In this document: piece by piece, positions 1 through 4,819 of the stretch | Position numbering within the stretch: position 1 is the first letter of the stretch | Layout: every line of letters starts with the position of its first letter | Assembly (NCBI GenBank): GCA_028708105.1 | Contig: JAQVZR010000097.1 | Location: 1-6,786 of the forward strand | Direction of reading: 5' to 3' | Source: Desulfoplanes sp. | GTDB taxonomy: Bacteria; Desulfobacterota; Desulfovibrionia; Desulfovibrionales; Desulfomicrobiaceae | DNA: 6,786 bases | The notes under the pieces: generated by a model | What the model saw: only the letters and a program-made list of their open reading frames with translations | Told to the model about the DNA's origin: nothing | Databases searched by the model: none | Translations under genes and position numbers: made by a program

Positions 1-1
1 C

Positions 2-454
2 GCATCTGGTGCACGGGGGATGGTGGGGGGTCAGGTTCTGGACTTGGAGTATACCGGACTCCAGAACATACATCTGGAACAGCTTCGGGCCATGCATGCC
101 CAAAAAACAGGGGCGCTTATCCGTTCATCCTGCGCATGCGGTGCTATTTTGGCCGGAGCTTCATTGGATAATCAGATGCGGGCTAGTCAGTACGGCGCAG
201 CCATCGGCCTGGCCTTTCAGGTCGTGGATGATATTCTGGACGTGGTTGGCGATGAACAGGATCTTGGCAAACCTGTGGGCAGTGATCAGGGACTGGGAAA
301 AAATACCTATCCTGCATTGTTGGGCCTGGATGCCAGCATGGAGCTGGCACGGCAACAGGTCGTAAAGGCTCAGGCCGAACTTGTGCTTTTTACCGGGCCG
401 GTTAAAAACTTTCTATCCGGTCTGGCCGGGTATATTGTTGAACGGGTGAATTGA
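2..454 (+). CDS. ispA: Polyprenyl (farnesyl/geranylgeranyl) diphosphate synthase, C-terminal part
   Basis: This enzyme condenses DMAPP with IPP to make geranyl, farnesyl or geranylgeranyl diphosphate in the cytoplasm. The window opens inside the gene, so only the last 150 codons are present and the first Asp-rich motif lies off the left edge. The fragment begins ASGARG, then MVGGQVLDLE, the GM-GGQ-LDL block typical of IspA. It continues with HAQKTGALI at about residues 32-40, the second aspartate-rich motif FQVVDDILD (72-80), which binds Mg2+-diphosphate, and GKPVGSDQGLGKNTYPALLG (89-108). The reading frame is open from base 2, so the ATG at 20 is internal and not the start. The C-terminus (YIVERVN) is at the usual distance, so the gene is intact here. 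It is followed by dxs, the usual partner in an isoprenoid operon. Family assignment is secure. Chain length (C15 or C20) cannot be decided without the N-terminal half. Confidence 0.95.
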   Translation, partial: ASGARGMVGGQVLDLEYTGLQNIHLEQLRAMHAQKTGALIRSSCACGAILAGASLDNQMRASQYGAAIGLAFQVVDDILDVVGDEQDLGKPVGSDQGLGKNTYPALLGLDASMELARQQVVKAQAELVLFTGPVKNFLSGLAGYIVERVN

Positions 455-460
455 TACTCG

Positions 461-497
461 TGCGTCATGACCGCATGGGAACATGACGTATTTTTTT
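461..497 (+). terminator. Terminator-like hairpin between ispA and dxs
   Basis: The arms 463-469 (CGTCATG) and 482-488 (CATGACG) are perfect reverse complements. A G-T pair (462/489) and a T-A pair (461/490) extend them to nine pairs around a 12-base loop. Seven consecutive T residues (491-497) follow at once, the layout of an intrinsic terminator. The stem is short and not GC-rich, so termination may be partial. The hairpin sits between two genes that normally share a transcript, so it may be an attenuator and not a full stop. Confidence 0.6.
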
Positions 498-498
498 C

Positions 499-523
499 AA
501 GAGACACAACATGTGTATCTCTT
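499..523 (+). promoter_or_regulatory. Imperfect hairpin upstream of the dxs leader Shine-Dalgarno
   Basis: The arms 499-508 and 514-523 pair over ten positions with a single A-C mismatch (505/517) around a five-base loop (ACATG). The structure starts two bases after the T-run of the preceding hairpin and ends four bases before the GAGGAG Shine-Dalgarno at 527-532. That position suits a regulatory 5' leader element. No known riboswitch class is recognised. Confidence 0.35.
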
Positions 524-539
524 CCTGAGGAGAGAGTCG

Positions 540-590
540 ATGGGCGTCATGGATGAGTTGCGTCTGTCTGATAACCAAATCAGTAATTAA
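540..590 (+). CDS. Possible 16-residue leader peptide upstream of dxs
   Basis: This small ORF encodes MGVMDELRLSDNQISN and then TAA. It has the strongest ribosome-binding site of the region: GAGGAG at 527-532 inside a longer purine run, seven bases before the ATG. Its TAA (588-590) is immediately followed by the ATG at 591, which opens the dxs frame, and both ORFs are in the same frame. The dxs ATG has no Shine-Dalgarno of its own, so I infer that the peptide is translated and that ribosomes restart on dxs. The peptide itself is not recognised and has no evident function. Alternatives are a chance ORF, or an ancestral dxs start region cut off by a stop codon. Confidence 0.4.
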   Translation: MGVMDELRLSDNQISN

Positions 591-2549
591 ATGATCATAG
601 CATACCGAGACAGCATGAAATCATGTAGCGATACAGTCCAGACAGGTAGATCTGCAGCACAGCGTACTCCTGCAGGCCGTCTTTTTTCTATGGCTTCTCC
701 CCAGGATATCCACGCACTGGGTCTGGAGGATCTTACGTCTCTGGTAGCCGAAATCAGAGAATGCATTATTCAGACTGTTTCCAAGACAGGCGGGCATTTG
801 GCTCCCTCCCTCGGCGTAGTTGAACTTACCCTGGCTCTGCTCAAGGTCTTTGATGCGGGTAAAGATAAGCTTATCTGGGATGTAGGGCATCAGGCCTATG
901 CGTACAAGCTGTTGACCGGTAGAGCTGATCGTTTCCATACCCTGCGACAGCTGGGAGGAATCAGCGGATTTCCTAGGCCGTGTGAAAGTCCGTATGATTG
1001 TTATGGCGTGGGGCATTCGAGTACGTCCATTTCCGCGGGGCTGGGCATGGCCGTGGCCAGAGATCTGGCCCGTCAGCACCATTCGGTAGTGTCCATTATC
1101 GGTGATGGTTCTATGACCGGCGGCCTGGCCTATGAGGGATTGAATCAGGCCGGAGGGCTGGACAGAAATATGATTGTGGTGCTCAACGACAACGAAATGT
1201 CCATTTCGAAGAATGTCGGAGCCCTGTCGTCGTTTTTAAGTAAACGGTTCGCTTCCCGGTGGGTTATGCGTCTTAAAAAGGAGACCGAGGCCTGGATCAC
1301 TCAGATACCTAAAATTGGTAATGATCTGGTCGGGTATCTCAAGCGGGGGGAAGATTCCTTCAAAAGTTTTTTTACGCCGGGGATGCTTTTTGAGGCTTTT
1401 GATTTTACCTATGTCGGCCCCATTGATGGGCACAATCTTCGGGAACTCATCTCTGTGTTCAACCGGGTCAAAGGATTGGATGGGCCTATTTTAGTCCACG
1501 TGTTGACCACCAAGGGCAAGGGATACGAACCTGCGGAAAAGAATCCCTCGTATTTTCACGGGGTGGGGTGTTTTGAGCCCGAGACTGGTGAAGCCAAAAA
1601 GTTCCCGGCCTGTTCTCTGCCCTCGTATACGGAAATCTTCGGGCAGACCCTGTGCCGGATGGCTGCCAAGGATGACAAGATCGTGGCCATTACGGCAGCG
1701 ATGCCCGAGGGCACAGGATTGACCGCTTTTGCTGAAAAATTTCCAGACCGTTTTTTTGATGTGGGCATCTGTGAGCAGCATGCCGTGACTTTTGCTGCGG
1801 GGCTTGCTTCCCAGGGATATAAACCCGTGGTGGCCATCTACTCCACCTTCTTACAACGGGCCTATGATCAGATTGTGCATGACGTCTGTCTGCAAAACCT
1901 GAACGTGACCCTGTGCCTTGATCGAGGCGGCCTTGTGGGCCAGGACGGGGCGACGCATCACGGGGCCTTTGATTTTTCGTATCTGCGCCATATTCCCAAT
2001 CTCTGCGTTATGGCTCCCAAAGATGAAGGGGAGCTGGCCACCCTTCTGCATACGGCCATCAACCATCCGGGGCCGGTTGCTTTGCGCTATCCCCGGGGGG
2101 TTGGAGTTGGCGCTGTGCCTGATGCTCAGGCTGCCTCTATTGCTATTGGGGAAGGCGAATTACTCAAAGATGGCACGGATTGCTGTGTGATAGCTGTGGG
2201 CAGTCGTGTGCACCCCAGTCAGGAAGGAATCCGGGAACTGGAAGAGGCGCATGGCTGGTCCATTGCTCTGTACAATCTTCGGTTTGTTAAACCTCTGCCA
2301 GCCACCGATCTTGTGGACTTGGCCCAACGTTTCTCCCGGTTTGTCCTGGTCGAGGAAAATGTGATCGCTGGGGGAATGAGCTCGGCCGTTCTGGAACTCT
2401 GGTGCGATCGGGGTGTTCTTTCCGGGCAGAAGATCAAACGGCTGGGGCTTCCGGATCATTTTGTGGAACATGGAACCCAAAAGGAGCTGCGTCAACTTGT
2501 GGGGATTCATAAACAGGGAATCAAGGATGCCATTGCGGCACTGATGTAG
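591..2549 (+). CDS. dxs: 1-deoxy-D-xylulose-5-phosphate synthase
   Basis: DXS condenses pyruvate and glyceraldehyde 3-phosphate with loss of CO2. It uses thiamine diphosphate (TPP) and Mg2+ and is the first step of the MEP isoprenoid pathway in the cytoplasm. Motifs appear in family order: SKTGGHLAPSLGVVELT (64-80), WDVGHQAY (96-103), GHSSTSISAG (141-150), the TPP/Mg2+ motif from GDG (171-173) to NDN (199-201), GPIDGH (276-281), GICEQHAVTFAAG with the expected catalytic Glu395, DRGGLVGQDGATHHG (444-458) and LRYPRG (498-503). No key residue is missing. At 652 residues it is slightly long. RLFSMASPQDI (30-40) matches the family's LL-x-I-x-SP-x-DL start region, so the true start is upstream of the ATG at 690. 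Candidates are 591 and 615, and neither has a good Shine-Dalgarno. I choose 591 because it abuts the stop of a well-translated leader ORF. The first ~29 residues are an unconserved extension. Confidence 0.95.
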   Translation: MIIAYRDSMKSCSDTVQTGRSAAQRTPAGRLFSMASPQDIHALGLEDLTSLVAEIRECIIQTVSKTGGHLAPSLGVVELTLALLKVFDAGKDKLIWDVGHQAYAYKLLTGRADRFHTLRQLGGISGFPRPCESPYDCYGVGHSSTSISAGLGMAVARDLARQHHSVVSIIGDGSMTGGLAYEGLNQAGGLDRNMIVVLNDNEMSISKNVGALSSFLSKRFASRWVMRLKKETEAWITQIPKIGNDLVGYLKRGEDSFKSFFTPGMLFEAFDFTYVGPIDGHNLRELISVFNRVKGLDGPILVHVLTTKGKGYEPAEKNPSYFHGVGCFEPETGEAKKFPACSLPSYTEIFGQTLCRMAAKDDKIVAITAAMPEGTGLTAFAEKFPDRFFDVGICEQHAVTFAAGLASQGYKPVVAIYSTFLQRAYDQIVHDVCLQNLNVTLCLDRGGLVGQDGATHHGAFDFSYLRHIPNLCVMAPKDEGELATLLHTAINHPGPVALRYPRGVGVGAVPDAQAASIAIGEGELLKDGTDCCVIAVGSRVHPSQEGIRELEEAHGWSIALYNLRFVKPLPATDLVDLAQRFSRFVLVEENVIAGGMSSAVLELWCDRGVLSGQKIKRLGLPDHFVEHGTQKELRQLVGIHKQGIKDAIAALM

Positions 2550-2569
2550 GATATCAATGCATGCGATAA

Positions 2570-2612
2570 CAAACGGGCCGAAGATTCGCAGGGGAAATCT
2601 TCGGCCCGTTTG
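2570..2612. terminator. Bidirectional terminator between convergent genes
   Basis: The arms 2570-2586 and 2596-2612 form a perfect 17-bp stem (core AACGGGCCGAAGATT) with a nine-base loop. The hairpin lies 20 bases after the dxs stop and 31 bases beyond the stop of the opposing membrane-protein gene. A-rich bases precede it and three T residues close its right arm, so it can serve both strands. The T-tract is short, but the stem is very stable. Confidence 0.8.
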
Positions 2613-2643
2613 ATACTTGGCAGAGACGTCTGTCTGGCCCGGG

Positions 2644-3627
2644 TCAGATTATCCAGCCCAGAGCGATGAGAAGTTCATGGATACTGGTCTGGGGGATGAA
2701 GATTCCGGAATACGTGCCGAGAATTTCCCAGAGGGCATTGATGGTGCCGAACAGAAAAAGCCAGGTCAGGACGATACTTGCCACGATTGCACCCTTAAGG
2801 CGCAGGGGTGTTTTGCTGCGGATGATAACGATCCAGATGATGGCAACAAAAAACAAGGAGATGCCTCTGATGCCGAGGGATGCCACGAGTGGAAGAGAAT
2901 CGCCAAAATCGAGTTGCGGAACAAACAACATAGAGGCCCAGACACAGGTGGGAATGAGAGCCAGGATGGGGAAAAGGGCCCATTTGGCGCACACAGGCAA
3001 TGCATATTTGTAATAATCCCGGCCAAAGTCATCTCGATTCCTTCGGAGCAGCAGGTAGCCCATCCCCAGAACTGCGGACAGGGAAACAGACAAAATAGCC
3101 CATTGCACTCCCAGGGGCCAGAGCAGGGAATCCAAGCCGGGAAGTGTGCTGACATGCAGTTTGCCCGTGCTCATGGCCTGGGCCCGCAGAGCGATGATCG
3201 GTATCCAAAACAGGGGCTTGATGCAGAGAATACCGAGCAGTCCCAAGGCAATGTGGACGATTTTCTGTTTTTTTTTGAATATTTTCCAGGTGCCGAAATA
3301 GATACTCAGCAATGCCGTTCCTACCAGTCCCAGAGCAATGGTTCCCAAGAGCAACGGGGTATTGGCGCCATGCATATTTTTCAGTAGGGAAGGGTAATCT
3401 GAAAAGATGAGAAACGCACCACATCCAACGGCCAGCCATACGGCACAATGGGTCAGCGTCCCGAGCCTGGCCATCTGCATGGCAAATTTATCCAGAAAGA
3501 TCCGCTTGCTTATTCTGCTTGCAATTTCACATACAACTGCGATGATATATGTTCCCCATATGCCCGCGACAAAGAAGAGACATAAAGCAAGCAGCATTGC
3601 ATCCATTGACGAGAGATGCCAGACCAT
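2644..3627 (-). CDS. Uncharacterised eight-helix inner-membrane protein
   Basis: I do not recognise this 327-residue protein. It is strongly hydrophobic, with about eight predicted transmembrane segments near residues 11-33, 53-76, 90-111, 122-147, 168-194, 208-235, 246-270 and 278-299. Basic loops follow helices 1 (RISKR), 3 (KIFKKKQK), 5 (LRRNR) and 7 (RSKTPLRLK). By the positive-inside rule this places both termini outside the cytoplasm. Histidines 60 and 125 lie in or next to helices and could bind a metal or heme, but no heme or quinone motif is recognisable. The start is ATG at 3627-3625, with GGAGGA seven bases upstream (complement of 3635-3640). The frame extends another 17 codons upstream without a comparable ribosome site. 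It stands alone, convergent with dxs and divergent from smsCB. The long plus-strand frame on its complement is hydrophilic and lacks family features, as expected of a shadow. Confidence 0.8.
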   Translation of the reverse strand: MVWHLSSMDAMLLALCLFFVAGIWGTYIIAVVCEIASRISKRIFLDKFAMQMARLGTLTHCAVWLAVGCGAFLIFSDYPSLLKNMHGANTPLLLGTIALGLVGTALLSIYFGTWKIFKKKQKIVHIALGLLGILCIKPLFWIPIIALRAQAMSTGKLHVSTLPGLDSLLWPLGVQWAILSVSLSAVLGMGYLLLRRNRDDFGRDYYKYALPVCAKWALFPILALIPTCVWASMLFVPQLDFGDSLPLVASLGIRGISLFFVAIIWIVIIRSKTPLRLKGAIVASIVLTWLFLFGTINALWEILGTYSGIFIPQTSIHELLIALGWII

Positions 3628-3758
3628 AACGAATTCCTCCATCCGAATATACGTGGTGTATACTGTTCGACCGGGCATTTGCCAGCTCTTAAGGCGTGTG
3701 ATGTCCGTATGTTTTATCCGTTGCGACTTGTGCCCGAAATCTTCCGCTTAATCAAGGA

Positions 3759-3825
3759 GCGCCGGGCGACAGCCTGCGGACCGACGGGTTCCGAAAGGCC
3801 GGCTGTCCGCCCTTTGCGTATTTTT
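3759..3825 (+). other. Long GC-rich bulged hairpin followed by a T-run
   Basis: The segments 3764-3774 and 3801-3812 pair over eleven base pairs with one bulged C (3807). Outside them, 3759-3762 pairs with 3816-3819 across a small internal loop. Inside the loop, CGGA (3777-3780) pairs with TCCG (3790-3793), and CC/GG pairs beyond that close a GACG tetraloop. Five T residues (3821-3825) follow on the plus strand, as in a terminator. No gene ends just upstream on that strand. It may end a small RNA, be a REP-like element, or form a structured 5' leader when transcribed on the minus strand toward the membrane-protein gene. Confidence 0.5.
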
Positions 3826-3911
3826 ATTGTCCATAGCGTTTTTTACTGCAGCCTGGGTACTGCAAAGGACACACTTCCTTATTTTGTCTGGTCCGCCATC
3901 TTTTCTCTGCC

Positions 3912-3933
3912 CATCCCTTGACTTGCCGGGATG
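3912..3933. promoter_or_regulatory. Candidate operator: CATCCC-N10-GGGATG
   Basis: CATCCC (3912-3917) and GGGATG (3928-3933) are perfect inverted 6-bp arms around ten bases that contain the TTGACT -35-like box. The repeat centre falls inside that box, so a dimeric repressor bound here would block the promoter. The binding protein is unknown. Fe-S assembly operons are often controlled by Rrf2-family regulators, but the site does not match a motif I know. Confidence 0.35.
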
Positions 3934-3947
3934 AGTATCCATATACA
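3918..3947 (+). promoter_or_regulatory. Candidate promoter of the smsCB operon
   Basis: TTGACT (3918-3923, five of six consensus bases) and TATACA (3942-3947, four of six) are separated by 18 bases, as in a housekeeping-sigma promoter. Transcription would begin near 3954, leaving a leader of about 98 bases before smsC. A weaker alternative is TTGTGC at 3992 with TATCTT at 4014. Confidence 0.4.
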
Positions 3948-3968
3948 TCAAGGCCCTTGGCATTGTCG

Positions 3969-4009
3969 TCCGGGGTTCTTTTTTCTGCTGTTTGTGCATG
4001 ATCCGGGGT
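3969..4009. repeat. 8-bp direct repeat TCCGGGGT spaced by 33 bp
   Basis: TCCGGGGT occurs at 3969-3976 and again at 4002-4009, on the same strand and 33 bp apart, close to three DNA turns. Both copies fall in the presumed 5' leader of smsC. The phasing would suit protein binding to one DNA face, but chance cannot be excluded. Confidence 0.3.
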
Positions 4010-4051
4010 CGAATATCTTATTTGCGTCCCTAGAAACCAGAGGATTTCACT

Positions 4052-4819
4052 ATGCTCAACATCGAAGACCTGCATGTCAGGATTGGTGATAAGGAGGTCC
4101 TGAAAGGGATCAACCTGAAAATAAAGGAAGGCGAGACGTTTATCCTGTTCGGTCCCAACGGTTCGGGTAAGACAACGCTGCTCATGGCTATTATGGGCTT
4201 TCAGGGCTATGAAGTGACCCGGGGAAAAATTATTTTCCGTGGCCAGGATGTCACCCACATGCCGACCTATGAGCGGGCCCGGTTGGGTATCGGGATGTCG
4301 TTCCAGCGTCCTCCTACCATTCACGGACTCAAGACAAAAGACCTCGTTCAGCTTTGCGCCCGGGATAAGGAAGTGGATGTTCCGGCCATGGCCCGGACCG
4401 TCAATTTTGAATCTTTTCTCGAACGCGACATCAATGACGGGTTTTCCGGCGGAGAGATAAAGCGTTCTGAACTCCTGCAACTCATGGCTCAGGACCCGTA
4501 TCTGGTATTGTTCGACGAGCCTGAATCCGGTGTGGACCTGGAAAATATGGTCCTTGTAGGTAAAACAGCCAAGAAACTTTTGGACGGGCCGACGGAGCCT
4601 TCTCCTTTTGAATCCATGCGTGATCGGCGTGCACGTCATAATACTTCGGGACTGATCATCACCCATACCGGATATATCCTGGATTATGTCAATGCCGATC
4701 GCGGGCAGGTTATGTATAACGGTGTACTGTGCTGCGACTCCAGGCCCAACCGCCCCAGAGATATTTTGGACCACATCAGCAAATACGGCTATAAGGAGTG
4801 TGTCAGATGTCTGAATTAA
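4052..4819 (+). CDS. smsC: SufC-family ATPase of the minimal SMS Fe-S assembly system (SmsC, SufC-like)
   Basis: This is a soluble ABC-type ATPase that powers conformational change in its SufB-like partner during Fe-S cluster assembly; it is not a transporter subunit. In 255 residues the sequence shows Walker A GPNGSGKT (34-41), the Q-loop at Gln85 (SFQRPP), the signature FSGGE (131-135), Walker B LVLFDEPESGVD (151-162, with Asp155 and Glu156) and the H-loop His205 (IITHTG). The GFSGGEIKRSELLQ stretch is SufC-like. Residues 174-199 form an extra charged segment compared with classical SufC, and the C-terminus carries CVRC (250-253). The ATG at 4052 has AGAGGA seven bases upstream. The 3' end overlaps smsB by 13 bases, which implies coupled translation. 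No sufS, sufD, sufE or sufU lies alongside, which fits the SMS type. Overall SufC-family assignment is secure; the SMS subtype is inferred from context and sequence style. Confidence 0.92.
   Translation: MLNIEDLHVRIGDKEVLKGINLKIKEGETFILFGPNGSGKTTLLMAIMGFQGYEVTRGKIIFRGQDVTHMPTYERARLGIGMSFQRPPTIHGLKTKDLVQLCARDKEVDVPAMARTVNFESFLERDINDGFSGGEIKRSELLQLMAQDPYLVLFDEPESGVDLENMVLVGKTAKKLLDGPTEPSPFESMRDRRARHNTSGLIITHTGYILDYVNADRGQVMYNGVLCCDSRPNRPRDILDHISKYGYKECVRCLN

Larger units (their letters stand above)
3628..4051. other. Divergent intergenic region without a convincing gene
   Basis: These 424 bases separate the minus-strand membrane-protein gene from smsC. The short frames in it lack ribosome sites and recognisable protein features. 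The contents are the Shine-Dalgarno of the minus gene, a GC-rich hairpin with a T-run (3759-3825), a small TGCAG-N8-CTGCA inverted repeat (3847-3864), the candidate sms promoter and operator (3912-3947), an 8-bp direct repeat (3969-4009) and the smsC ribosome site AGAGGA (4039-4044). I found no convincing promoter for the minus-strand gene. Confidence 0.7.

Noticed and set aside
527..552. Thiamine (TPP) riboswitch before dxs, suggested by CTGAGGAGAG and Dxs using TPP
   Set aside because: The rest of the conserved THI-element sequence and its helices are absent.
690..2549. Alternative dxs start at the ATG at 690
   Set aside because: It has no ribosome site and would cut off RLFS, which belongs to the conserved Dxs N-terminal block.
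2617..3387. 256-codon plus-strand frame opposite the membrane-protein gene
   Set aside because: It is a hydrophilic Q/D/G-rich complement of a hydrophobic gene, with no ribosome site or family motif. The minus-strand gene has a strong Shine-Dalgarno and a coherent membrane topology.
3748..3999. 83-codon minus-strand frame in the divergent region
   Set aside because: No Shine-Dalgarno precedes its ATG, the composition is mixed and basic, and it runs through the GC-rich hairpin.
3824..4774. 316-codon minus-strand frame across smsC and its upstream region
   Set aside because: It is the complement of smsC, which has every ABC ATPase motif in order. The minus-strand product has no recognisable motif.
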